A stretch of DNA of 9,251 nucleotides from an uncultured Enterocloster sp. (GTDB lineage Bacteria > Bacillota > Clostridia > Lachnospirales > Lachnospiraceae): contig CALWMT010000087.1 in NCBI GenBank assembly GCA_944382045.1, positions 1 through 9,251 on the forward strand, read 5' to 3'. Shown here in pieces: positions 1-6,857 of the stretch. The notes beneath the pieces were generated by a model. That model worked only from the letters and a program-made list of their open reading frames with translations. It was not told the origin of the DNA and made no database searches. Position 1 is the stretch's first letter; each line of letters starts with the position of its first letter. A program made the translations under genes and the position numbers.

Positions 1-165
1 CGGGTCAAATATGCCCTGCGCGAGATGATGAATTCCGACCGGCAGATCAGCGAGATTGCGCTGGATAACGGGTTTGAGGACAGCCGGGCATTCGCTAAGG
101 CCTTTAAAAAAAGGTATGGCTGCCTCCCGAGCGAGTACAGAAAAAAGCAATTGGCAGGCCAATAA
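1..165 (+). CDS. AraC-family transcriptional regulator, C-terminal fragment
   Basis: Only the last 54 residues are present; the gene begins upstream of the window and ends at TAA 163-165. The visible part is the second half of an AraC-type double helix-turn-helix. It contains QISEIALDNGFED followed by FAKAFKKRYGCLPSEYRKK, the classic end of the family signature (I-A-x-x-x-G-F, then F-x-x-x-F-K-x-x-x-G, then P-x-x-Y-R). This domain binds DNA near promoters. The sensor part is not visible, so it could be a cupin-type sugar sensor or a response-regulator receiver. The gene is codirectional with the kinase operon and separated from it by a terminator and about 100 bases, so it could activate that operon, but this is inference from position only. 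Confidence 0.9.
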   Translation, partial: RVKYALREMMNSDRQISEIALDNGFEDSRAFAKAFKKRYGCLPSEYRKKQLAGQ

Positions 166-179
166 AAAAGGTAAAAAAA

Positions 180-216
180 GTGCTATTACTTCGTAAAGTA
201 GTAGCACGTTTTTTTT
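180..216 (+). terminator. Rho-independent terminator after the AraC-family gene
   Basis: A 12-bp stem (180-191 with 196-207, one G-U pair) closes a CGTA tetraloop and is followed by G and eight T (209-216). An A-rich stretch at 173-179 lies just before the stem, so it could also stop transcription on the minus strand. It separates the regulator gene from the kinase operon. Confidence 0.9.
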
Positions 217-228
217 ATGGTATTATTG

Positions 229-234
229 TATAAT
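229..234 (+). promoter_or_regulatory. Probable -10 element of the kinase operon promoter
   Basis: A perfect TATAAT lies 31 bases before the kinase start codon, giving a predicted transcription start near 241 and a short leader of about 24 bases. At 15-19 bp upstream there is no hexamer resembling TTGACA, because that space is taken by the last stem bases and T-tract of the preceding terminator. The TG of an extended -10 is also not in the correct register. The promoter may therefore need an activator. Confidence 0.6.
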
Positions 235-264
235 TAAGTAAAAAGTTCAGAACGGAGGGAGAGC

Positions 265-1791
265 ATGAACTATTTAATTGGCATCGACATAGGGACATCG
301 GCCACAAAGACGGTGCTCTTTGACGAGGAGGGGCGGGTTGCAGCCTCTGCTTCCCAGGAATATCCCCTGTATCAGCCCCACAATGGCTGGGCAGAGCAGG
401 ATCCCCATGACTGGAGAGACGCAGCACTGGAGACGCTGCGCCGCGTGATGGACGAGTCAGGAGCAGGGCCGGAGGATGTGAAGGGAATTGGCCTGTCGGG
501 CCAGATGCACGGATTGGTGATGCTGGATGAAAAGGGGGAGGTCATCCGCAGATCCATCATCTGGTGCGATCAGAGGACGGGTGCGGAGGTTGAGGATATG
601 CTTGCCATCATGCCCAGGGAACGCTGGATTAAGGTCACAGCGAATCCGCCGCTCACTGGATGGACCGCGGCCAAGATTCTCTGGGTGCGAAAGAATGAGC
701 CGGAGAATTACGCGCGGTGCCGGCATATTCTTCTGCCCAAGGACTATATCCGCTATGTGCTCACAGGCGTATTTGCTGCGGAGGTTTCCGATGCCAGCGG
801 CATGCAGCTTCTGGATGTGCCGGGGCGCTGCTGGTCTGAGGAGGTCCTGGAGAAGCTGGACATCAACCCGGAATACCTTGGGAAGCTCTACGAGTCCTGT
901 GAGGTCACAGGCACCATTCTGCCGGAAATCGCGGCAAGGACGGGACTTTCCGAGAAGACCGTGGTAGTGGGCGGAGCAGGAGATAATGCGGCGGCCGCTG
1001 TGGGAACCGGCGTGGTGGAGGACGGAAAGGCATTTACCACCATCGGAACCTCCGGCGTGGTGTTCGCCCACAGCAGCCAAGTGACCATTGACCCCAAGGG
1101 ACGGGTGCATACCTGCTGCTGCGCGGTCCCTGGAGCCTGGCATGTGATGGGGGTTACCCAGGCGGCGGGCCTGTCCCTGCAATGGTTTAGGAATAATTTC
1201 TGCCAGGATTACATAGAGGCGGCCAAACGGCAGGGCGTTGATGCCTATGACCTGATTAACATGGACGTGGCTGCGATTCCGGCAGGAAGCGAGCGGCTGA
1301 TCTACCTGCCCTATCTGATGGGTGAGCGGACTCCCCACCTGGATCCGGACTGCCGGGGCGTGTTCTTTGGCCTGTCAGCGATCCACACCCGTGCACATAT
1401 GCTGCGCGCGGTGATGGAGGGCGTGTCCTACTCGCTCTGCGACTGCAATGATATTTTGAAGGAGATGGGGGTTCATGTAAGCCAGATGATGGCCTGCGGC
1501 GGAGGCGGCAGAAGCCCTGTCTGGCGTCAGATGCTGGCGGATCTGTATGACTGCCAGGTAAAAACCGTGCATCAGTCCGAGGGACCGGCTCTGGGCGCGG
1601 CGATTCTGGCCGGTGTGGGCTGCGGCCTCTACGAGAGTGTGGAGTCGGCCTGCAGAAGACTGATTTCGGAGGATAAGAGCGCATCGCCTGTTAAGGAGCA
1701 GACGGAGACCTACAAGGCCTACCATGCACTTTACCAGGAGCTTTACGGCCAGCTGAAGGGCTGCTATAAGACCCTGGCAGGGTTAAAGTAG
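265..1791 (+). CDS. xylB: FGGY-family sugar kinase, xylulokinase-like
   Basis: This cytoplasmic kinase uses ATP to phosphorylate a ketopentose, classically D-xylulose to D-xylulose 5-phosphate. It is 508 residues, normal for the family. Visible features are the N-terminal phosphate-binding motif IGIDIGTSATK with Asp8, the xylulokinase-typical GQMHG at residues 79-83, the probable catalytic Asp240 in GAGDN, the GTSGVV phosphate loop, and the C-terminal FGGY signature GGGGRSPVWRQMLADLYDC. The stretch AVPGAWHVMGVTQAAGLSLQWF is also XylB-like. The ATG is supported by GGAGGGAG at 254-261. It leads an operon with a cupin-like protein, an isomerase and an arabinofuranosidase. In that setting its real substrate may be L-ribulose, since a clostridial ribulokinase (AraK) is known as a non-orthologous replacement of AraB. 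Kinase family is sure; substrate is not. Confidence 0.88.
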   Translation: MNYLIGIDIGTSATKTVLFDEEGRVAASASQEYPLYQPHNGWAEQDPHDWRDAALETLRRVMDESGAGPEDVKGIGLSGQMHGLVMLDEKGEVIRRSIIWCDQRTGAEVEDMLAIMPRERWIKVTANPPLTGWTAAKILWVRKNEPENYARCRHILLPKDYIRYVLTGVFAAEVSDASGMQLLDVPGRCWSEEVLEKLDINPEYLGKLYESCEVTGTILPEIAARTGLSEKTVVVGGAGDNAAAAVGTGVVEDGKAFTTIGTSGVVFAHSSQVTIDPKGRVHTCCCAVPGAWHVMGVTQAAGLSLQWFRNNFCQDYIEAAKRQGVDAYDLINMDVAAIPAGSERLIYLPYLMGERTPHLDPDCRGVFFGLSAIHTRAHMLRAVMEGVSYSLCDCNDILKEMGVHVSQMMACGGGGRSPVWRQMLADLYDCQVKTVHQSEGPALGAAILAGVGCGLYESVESACRRLISEDKSASPVKEQTETYKAYHALYQELYGQLKGCYKTLAGLK

Positions 1792-1826
1792 CCTGCGGCA
1801 CATTTTACAGCACAAGGAGGTACATT

Positions 1827-2450
1827 ATGGGAGTGGAAGTTAAAAGAATTACGGATCCGGCCTTTGGCGCATATGGAAAGGTCATCACGGGGTACGAGCT
1901 GTCACAGCTGCTGGAGAAGATGGGGGAGACGCCTCTGCCCGAGGATGTGATTTATGTTCCGTCCGATCCACAGCTGGAGGCGGTAAAGGCGGCGAAGGAG
2001 CTGGCTGCCGGTGTCTATGGGGGGATGCCGATTCAGATTGGATACTGCAATGGGCACAACCGGAGGCTCAACGCGGTGGAATACCACAGGGATGCGGAGC
2101 TGGATATAGCGGTGGATGATTTGGTGCTGCTTCTGGGAAAGGAGCAGGATATCCGGCCGGATCATACCTATGAGACAGCCCGCATGGAGGCGTTTTTGGT
2201 TCCGGCGGGGACAGCGGTTCTGCTGTATGAGACCACGCTGCATTACGCTCCCTGCCAGACCTCGGAGCAGGGCTTCCGCTGTGTGATTGTCCTGCCTAGA
2301 GGGACCAATGAGGACATGGCGCCCATAGAGATAAAGAACTCTGAGGACAGGCTCCTCTTTGCCAGAAACAAATGGCTGATCGGCCACCCGGAGGGCGGAC
2401 TCCCTGAGAACGCCTTTATCGGCTTGGTGGGAGAGAATCTGACGGTTTAA
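1827..2450 (+). CDS. DUF4867-type cupin-like protein of unknown function
   Basis: A 207-residue soluble protein without signal peptide or membrane segments. I recognise it as a member of the uncharacterised DUF4867 group from the pattern NGHNRRLNAVEYH followed by DLVLLLG. Two parts resemble cupin motifs. The first has His77, Glu85 and His87; the second is VPAGTAVLLYETTLHYAPC, where His139 could complete a metal site. The overall shape recalls cupin enzymes such as ureidoglycolate lyase or sugar isomerases, but no activity is established. The start has a strong AAGGAGG at 1814-1820, six bases ahead. It lies 35 bases after the kinase and 84 before the isomerase, so it is probably cotranscribed and works in the same sugar pathway. 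An aldose/ketose isomerase, mutarotase or epimerase-like role is possible but speculative. Confidence 0.72.
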   Translation: MGVEVKRITDPAFGAYGKVITGYELSQLLEKMGETPLPEDVIYVPSDPQLEAVKAAKELAAGVYGGMPIQIGYCNGHNRRLNAVEYHRDAELDIAVDDLVLLLGKEQDIRPDHTYETARMEAFLVPAGTAVLLYETTLHYAPCQTSEQGFRCVIVLPRGTNEDMAPIEIKNSEDRLLFARNKWLIGHPEGGLPENAFIGLVGENLTV

Positions 2451-2456
2451 CAGCCA

Positions 2457-2489
2457 GGCGGCAGCAGCGGTCCGCCGCTGTCTGCCGTC
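2457..2489 (+). other. GC-rich RNA hairpin between the DUF4867 and isomerase genes
   Basis: Left arm 2457-2470 pairs with 2475-2489 around a TCCG loop. The stem is about 14 bp, with one bulged T at 2481 and one G-U pair. No T-run follows, so it is not a standard intrinsic terminator. It could stabilise mRNA ends after processing or modulate expression of the downstream gene. Confidence 0.55.
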
Positions 2490-2519
2490 GGAATAGCTGT
2501 GCATTATATTTTTAAGAAT

Positions 2520-2525
2520 AGGAGG
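2520..2525 (+). promoter_or_regulatory. Ribosome binding site deciding the isomerase start
   Basis: AGGAGG lies nine bases before ATG 2535. The reading frame is open upstream to an ATG at 2499, but that codon has no ribosome binding site and would place this AGGAGG inside the gene, so 2535 is preferred. A second ATG follows immediately at 2538. Confidence 0.8.
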
Positions 2526-2534
2526 AATAAGACG

Positions 2535-4013
2535 ATGATGAATGTACCGGAGGTAAAAATTGGAATTGTTGCCGTGAGCCGGGACTGCTTCCCGGAATCC
2601 CTGTCCGTGAACAGGAGAAAGGCACTGGTTGAGGCCTACAAGGCCAAATACGATGCCGCTGACATCTACGAGTGTCCGATCTGCATTGTGGAGAGCGAGA
2701 TCCACATGGTACAGGCTCTGGAGGATATCAAGAAGGCAGGCTGCAACGCCCTTGCAGTGTATCTTGGAAACTTTGGACCGGAGATCTCGGAGACACTTCT
2801 TGCCAAGCACTTTGACGGACCGGCTATGTTTGTGGCCGCCGCAGAGGAGAGCGGGGACAGCCTGGTTCAGGGAAGAGGCGACGCGTACTGCGGCATGCTC
2901 AATGCCAGCTACAACCTGAAGCTGCGCAATATCAAGGCCTACATCCCGGAGTACCCGGTGGGAACGGCAGAGGAGTGCGCGGACATGATTCATGAGTTTG
3001 TGCCCATTGCAAAGGCATTGGTCGGACTCTCTGAGCTGAAGATTATCAGCTTCGGTCCCAGGCCCTTAAACTTCCTGGCATGCAACGCTCCCATCAAGCA
3101 GCTCTACAACCTGGGCGTGGAGATCGAGGAGAACTCAGAGCTGGATCTCTTTGAGGCCTACAACAAGCACGCGGGAGATCCCAGAATCCCGGATGTGGTT
3201 AAGGACATGGAGGCAGAGCTGGGAGAGGGCAATTTGAAGCCCGAGATCCTTCCCAAGCTTGCTCAGTATGAGATCACGCTTCTGGATTGGATTGAGGCTC
3301 ACAGAGGGTACCGGAAGTACGTGGCGATTGCAGGAAAATGCTGGCCGGCCTTCCAGACCCAATTTGGCTTTGTGCCCTGCTACGTAAACAGCCGCCTTAC
3401 CGGAAGAGGCATTCCGGTGTCCTGCGAGGTGGATATCTACGGCGCGCTGAGTGAATTCATCGGAACCTGCGTCAGCGGGGACGCAGTCACCCTTTTGGAT
3501 ATCAACAATACAGTGCCTGCAGATATGTACGAGAACGACATCAAGGGCAAGTGGAGTTATACGCAGAAGGACACCTTCATGGGCTTCCACTGCGGCAACA
3601 CTACCTCCAAGAAGCTCTCCTTCTGCTCCATGAAGTACCAGATGATCATGGCAAGAAGCCTTCCCGAGGAGGTAACCCAGGGAACCCTGGAGGGAGATAT
3701 TGTGCCGGGTGAAATCACCTTCTACCGCCTGCAGAGCACGGCAGACAATCACCTGCGCGCCTACGTGGCCCAGGGCGAGGTGCTTCCGGTTGCAACCCGT
3801 TCCTTCGGAGCGATCGGTGTATTTGCCATCCCTGAGATGGGCAGGTTCTACCGCCATGTGCTGATCGAAAAGAATTATCCGCACCATGGTGCTGTGGCCT
3901 TCGGACATTATGGGAAGGCTCTGTATGAGGTGTTTAAGATGCTTGGGGTTGAGGAGATTGGCTTCAATCAGCCCGCAGGCATGCTGTATCCGACGGAGAA
4001 TCCGTTCTGCTAA
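2535..4013 (+). CDS. L-fucose/L-arabinose isomerase-family protein
   Basis: A 492-residue cytoplasmic aldose-ketose isomerase, probably Mn2+-dependent. Candidate metal ligands are Glu298 in CEVDIYGALSEF, Asp322 in LLDINN, and a C-terminal His at 450 or 451 in NYPHHGAVAFGH; His352 lies in GFHCGNT. The Glu-to-Asp spacing of 24 equals that of E. coli FucI (Glu337, Asp361), whereas E. coli AraA uses two Glu. The protein is about 100 residues shorter than FucI and close to AraA in length, so it is a compact branch of the superfamily and not classical AraA. Placed with a pentulose kinase and an arabinofuranosidase, it is a candidate for converting L-arabinose to L-ribulose. L-fucose or D-arabinose are alternatives. 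Family is confident; substrate is inferred. Confidence 0.85.
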   Translation: MMNVPEVKIGIVAVSRDCFPESLSVNRRKALVEAYKAKYDAADIYECPICIVESEIHMVQALEDIKKAGCNALAVYLGNFGPEISETLLAKHFDGPAMFVAAAEESGDSLVQGRGDAYCGMLNASYNLKLRNIKAYIPEYPVGTAEECADMIHEFVPIAKALVGLSELKIISFGPRPLNFLACNAPIKQLYNLGVEIEENSELDLFEAYNKHAGDPRIPDVVKDMEAELGEGNLKPEILPKLAQYEITLLDWIEAHRGYRKYVAIAGKCWPAFQTQFGFVPCYVNSRLTGRGIPVSCEVDIYGALSEFIGTCVSGDAVTLLDINNTVPADMYENDIKGKWSYTQKDTFMGFHCGNTTSKKLSFCSMKYQMIMARSLPEEVTQGTLEGDIVPGEITFYRLQSTADNHLRAYVAQGEVLPVATRSFGAIGVFAIPEMGRFYRHVLIEKNYPHHGAVAFGHYGKALYEVFKMLGVEEIGFNQPAGMLYPTENPFC

Positions 4014-4031
4014 GGAGCTTAGAATGAGAAA

Positions 4032-4064
4032 GAATGCCGGGACGGATAATCTGTCCCGGCATTT
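4032..4064 (+). other. Perfect hairpin between the isomerase and arabinofuranosidase genes
   Basis: Arms 4033-4043 and 4053-4063 are perfectly complementary over 11 bp (AATGCCGGGAC with GTCCCGGCATT), with a nine-base loop and an outer G-U pair at 4032/4064. The stem is terminator-like, but only ATTTAG follows, so termination would be weak. The right arm ends seven bases before the purine-rich ribosome binding site of the next gene. It may act as a partial terminator, processing point or mRNA stabiliser. Confidence 0.65.
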
Positions 4065-4070
4065 AGAGAG

Positions 4071-4075
4071 AGGGG
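4071..4075 (+). promoter_or_regulatory. Ribosome binding site supporting the GTG start of the arabinofuranosidase
   Basis: AGGGG, within the purine run GAGAGAGGGG, ends seven bases before GTG 4083. The next in-frame ATG codons fall inside or after conserved N-terminal family sequence, so the GTG is the right start. Confidence 0.65.
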
Positions 4076-4082
4076 CTGCAGG

Positions 4083-5618
4083 GTGGCAAATCAGATCATA
4101 GTAAATGCAAAAACGAAAAAAACAAAAATCAGCCGGATGATCTATGGGCATTTTGCCGAGCACCTGGGAAGGTGCATCTATGATGGGTTTTATGTAGGGG
4201 AGGATTCAGATATTCCAAATGTACGCGGTATGCGGACAGATATCATAGAAGCTTTAAAAAGGATCAAAATTCCCTGTCTGCGGTGGCCGGGCGGATGCTT
4301 CGCGGACGAATATCACTGGCGGGACGGTATTGGACCAAAGGAAAGCCGTCCGTATCGGATCAACACCCATTGGGGAGGTGTGGTGGAGAACAACCATTTC
4401 GGCACCCATGAGTTTTTTGACCTCTGCGAAATGCTGGGCGCAGAGCCCTATATCTGCGGAAATGTGGGGAGCGGAACCGTGCAGGAGATGTCCGAGTGGG
4501 TGGAATACATGACCTCGGATGCCCGGTCCTCCGTGACGGACCTGCGCAGAAAAAATGGGCGGGAGGAGCCCTGGAGGCTGAAATACTTTGGCATCGGGAA
4601 TGAAAACTGGAACTGCGGCGGGCGGATGCGCGCGGAGTACTATGCAGACGAAATGAACCGATACAATCTCTATGCCAGGGATTATGGGGAGAACCGGCTG
4701 TACCGCATTGCGGCGGGGCCCAGAAATGCCAACTACAAGTGGACCGAGGTTCTGATGCGGGACGCCTCCATGTATGTGGATGCCATTGCGCTCCACTATT
4801 ACACCCGGGTGGGGGATAAGATCATCACAACGCATCTTCCGGATGGAAATGAGCGCTACTACAGTGATGATTCCCGGTCCAGGAAGTCAGCCACAGAGTT
4901 CGGCGAGGAGGACTGGTTCGGCATTATGAAGGCGGCGGCTTATACAGAGGAGCTGATTGCAAAGCACACGGCGATTATGGACCGCTATGATCCGGACAAG
5001 AGGACGGCCCTCGTGGTGGATGAGTGGGGCACCTGGTTTGACAATGAGCCGGGAACCAACCCGGGATTTTTATACCAGCAGAATACCCTGCGGGATGCAG
5101 TGTCTGCGGCGGTCAGCCTGAATATTTTCAACAATCACTCCGACCGCGTGCATATGGCGAACATAGCCCAGACGGTCAATGTGCTGCAGGCCATGATCCT
5201 TACAGAGGGCGAAAGGATGCTCCTCACGCCTACCTACCACGTATTTGACATGTACAAGGTGCATCAGGATGCGGACCTTCTTGACTTTGCCATGCTTTCG
5301 GATGATTATGTCTGGGAGGGAGAGCGGGTTCATCAGATCAGCGCCTCTGTCTCCAGGGATGCTGCGGGGAAGCTCCACATGACGCTTGCAAATGTAAACC
5401 CGGACCAGGCGGCGGAGGTCACCTGCCATATAGGAGATTTCGATGGGGCTCCTCACGTGGAGGGCAGTGTGCTCACGGCAGCAGCCATGAATGCCAGAAA
5501 TACATTTGAGCAGCCGGAGCAGGTTAAGCCCCAGGCCTTTGCTGATTTTACAGTGGAGGGGTGCACGCTTCATATTCAGATGCCGGCAAAATCCGTCGTC
5601 CTTTTGACGGTCTCATAA
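4083..5618 (+). CDS. abfA: Intracellular alpha-L-arabinofuranosidase, GH51
   Basis: This enzyme removes terminal alpha-L-arabinofuranosyl units from arabino- and arabinoxylo-oligosaccharides with retention of configuration. Its 511 residues match the usual length of about 500 for cytoplasmic bacterial GH51. The N-terminal IYGHFAEHLGRCIYDG and LRWPGGCFADEYHWRDGIGP are family hallmarks. The acid/base is Glu174 in GNENWNCGG and the nucleophile Glu314 in VDEWGTWF, placed as expected on a TIM barrel. A C-terminal beta-sandwich region ends in KSVVLLTVS. There is no signal peptide, so it acts after uptake, which fits the ABC transporter genes downstream. It starts at GTG 4083, 69 bases after the isomerase stop, and is probably the last gene of the kinase operon. 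The exact preference (arabinan, arabinoxylan or other) cannot be read from sequence. Confidence 0.95.
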   Translation: MANQIIVNAKTKKTKISRMIYGHFAEHLGRCIYDGFYVGEDSDIPNVRGMRTDIIEALKRIKIPCLRWPGGCFADEYHWRDGIGPKESRPYRINTHWGGVVENNHFGTHEFFDLCEMLGAEPYICGNVGSGTVQEMSEWVEYMTSDARSSVTDLRRKNGREEPWRLKYFGIGNENWNCGGRMRAEYYADEMNRYNLYARDYGENRLYRIAAGPRNANYKWTEVLMRDASMYVDAIALHYYTRVGDKIITTHLPDGNERYYSDDSRSRKSATEFGEEDWFGIMKAAAYTEELIAKHTAIMDRYDPDKRTALVVDEWGTWFDNEPGTNPGFLYQQNTLRDAVSAAVSLNIFNNHSDRVHMANIAQTVNVLQAMILTEGERMLLTPTYHVFDMYKVHQDADLLDFAMLSDDYVWEGERVHQISASVSRDAAGKLHMTLANVNPDQAAEVTCHIGDFDGAPHVEGSVLTAAAMNARNTFEQPEQVKPQAFADFTVEGCTLHIQMPAKSVVLLTVS

Positions 5619-5626
5619 TATAGAAA

Positions 5627-5655
5627 AGCGGCGCGGAGAGCTTATCCGTGCCGCT
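5627..5655 (-). terminator. Terminator for the LacI-family gene, overlapping its stop codon
   Basis: An 11-bp GC-rich stem (5627-5637 with 5645-5655, one G-U pair) has a seven-base loop at 5638-5644. Read on the minus strand it is followed by TTTTCTATATT, a usable U-rich tail. On the plus strand the sequence after the stem is GTGTGCCAG with no T-run, so it mainly serves the minus-strand gene. It may still slow transcription coming out of the convergent arabinofuranosidase gene. The TAA stop of the regulator (5642-5644) is inside the loop. Confidence 0.8.
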
Positions 5656-6691
5656 GTGTGCCAGTCTGAATGTTTTCCCGTATCATGATGGAGGTTTCCG
5701 TGTACTGCAGGGTATCCTTGGGAGGGGTACCCAGGGAAAGATAGTCGAAGAGAAGCTTTACAGGCCGGGAGCCCTGAAGAAACGGCTGCTGGCCGATGGT
5801 GGCAGAGATAACTCCGTCGAGAACCAGCCTTCTTGTGCTCGCCACGGTATCGTAGGTGATTATTTTCAGGGAGCCCGTGCGGTTCTGCTCGATCACAGCC
5901 CGGCAGCCGCCCTGCACGCCGGCGGCGCCAAAATAGAGGGCATTCATCTCGGGGTATTTCTGCAGGAGCTGACGGACGGCGCGGTAGCTCTTTACTTCAT
6001 TGTCCTCATTCGCTCTGATCTCCAGAATCTCTATCTGGGGATAGCGCTCCTGAACCGTGTGCAGAAAGCCGGAGAGGCGCTCCGAGTGGCATAAGATCAT
6101 GGGTGAGCCGGTTACAATGCCCACCTTTGCGCGTGCGCCGGTGATCAGCCCCATAAGTCCGGCTGCGGTGCATCCGGCCTCGTAGTAATCGCTTCCTATA
6201 TAGGCAATCCGCTTCGAGCAGGGGAGATCCGTGTTGGTGGTGATGGTGGGAATTCCCTTGGCATATAGGGCATCGATTCGGTCGCTGATCTGCGGGAAAT
6301 TGTAGGGAGAGATCACGAGACCGTGAATGCCGGATGCCTCCAGGGCATCGATGGCAGCCAGCTGCGCGTTCATGTTGAGAGCGCTGCGCCGGATGATTAC
6401 GGTACAGCCATAGCCGGACAGCTTTTCCTGCTGATAGCGGACTCCCTCCAGCACATCCTCAAAAAAAGGATTTTCGTTATTTTTACCAGATAGGAGAACG
6501 CCAATCACAATCTTTTTTTTCTGAGCAGCCAGAGAAAGTGCGGCCTTATTTGGCTGATAATTCAATTTTTTAATAATTTCAAGAATGCGCTCCTGGGTCT
6601 GGGGATTAACCGAGCCGCGGTTGTTCAGCACGCGGTCCACGGTTCCTCTTGAAACCCCTGCCAGGGCGGCGATCTCCTTAATCGTAGTCAT
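5642..6691 (-). CDS. LacI-family transcriptional regulator, sugar-responsive
   Basis: A 349-residue regulator with an N-terminal LacI-type helix-turn-helix (IKEIAALAGVSRGTVDRVLNNRG, residues 4-26). A hinge around residues 46-57 (QPNKAALSLAAQ) carries the leucines that usually insert at a central CpG. A periplasmic-binding-protein-like sugar domain then starts at KIVIGVLL. The recognition helix reads TVDRVLN where TVSRVLN is more usual, seen in a subgroup with ribose-binding-like domains. The frame extends to an ATG at 6736, but 6691 is chosen: it gives the standard family start MTTIKEIA, and the predicted promoter would start RNA near 6720, downstream of 6736. It faces the transporter genes divergently and probably represses them and itself until the imported sugar binds. 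The inducer is unknown; arabinose or an arabino-oligosaccharide is likely from context. Confidence 0.92.
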   Translation of the reverse strand: MTTIKEIAALAGVSRGTVDRVLNNRGSVNPQTQERILEIIKKLNYQPNKAALSLAAQKKKIVIGVLLSGKNNENPFFEDVLEGVRYQQEKLSGYGCTVIIRRSALNMNAQLAAIDALEASGIHGLVISPYNFPQISDRIDALYAKGIPTITTNTDLPCSKRIAYIGSDYYEAGCTAAGLMGLITGARAKVGIVTGSPMILCHSERLSGFLHTVQERYPQIEILEIRANEDNEVKSYRAVRQLLQKYPEMNALYFGAAGVQGGCRAVIEQNRTGSLKIITYDTVASTRRLVLDGVISATIGQQPFLQGSRPVKLLFDYLSLGTPPKDTLQYTETSIMIRENIQTGTQRHG

Positions 6692-6726
6692 ATCCAGCTC
6701 TGCCCTCTCAAACAAACATTTTTTTA

Positions 6727-6755
6727 AGCATAACATTTGAAGAGAAATGTGTCAA
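6727..6755 (-). promoter_or_regulatory. Promoter of the LacI-family regulator
   Basis: On the minus strand a perfect TTGACA (6750-6755) is separated by exactly 17 bases from TATGCT (6727-6732, four of six matches to TATAAT). The predicted transcription start is near 6720, leaving a leader of about 29 bases before ATG 6691. Confidence 0.7.
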
Positions 6756-6760
6756 ATGTT
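6732..6760. promoter_or_regulatory. Inverted repeat over the regulator's own promoter, candidate operator
   Basis: AACATTTGA (6732-6740) and TCAAATGTT (6752-6760) form a perfect 9-bp inverted repeat with an 11-base spacer. One arm covers the -35 box of the minus-strand promoter and the other touches its -10 box. Protein bound here would block the regulator gene, which suggests autoregulation. Confidence 0.55.
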
Positions 6761-6801
6761 TATTTTGGTAATTTAAACAACTGTTATTAACATACAAAAA
6801 A

Positions 6802-6813
6802 TATTTGCAAATA
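6802..6813. repeat. 12-bp palindrome in the AT-rich part of the control region
   Basis: TATTTGCAAATA is a perfect palindrome and shares the ATTTGC/GCAAAT half-site with the palindrome at 6865-6876. Its centre is GpC and not CpG, so it is a weaker candidate operator. It lies about halfway between the two promoters in an A/T-rich stretch (about 6760-6850) that could also act as an upstream promoter element. Confidence 0.45.
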
Positions 6814-6857
6814 AAAATATTAAAAACAAAAAATATATAAAAATATACGCAAATCGA

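Noticed and set aside
457..1338. 293-codon open frame on the minus strand
   Set aside because: Antisense shadow of the kinase, which has all family motifs.
1902..2993. 363-codon open frame on the minus strand
   Set aside because: It runs antisense through the DUF4867 and isomerase genes, lacks recognisable motifs, and is explained by the codon bias of the real plus-strand genes.
3135..4163. 342-codon open frame on the minus strand
   Set aside because: Antisense to the isomerase and the start of the arabinofuranosidase, whose catalytic motifs are clear; no domain features in the antisense product.
6692..6736. N-terminal extension of the LacI-family regulator to ATG 6736
   Set aside because: It precedes the family-typical start MTTIKEIA, has no ribosome binding site, and lies upstream of the predicted transcription start near 6720.
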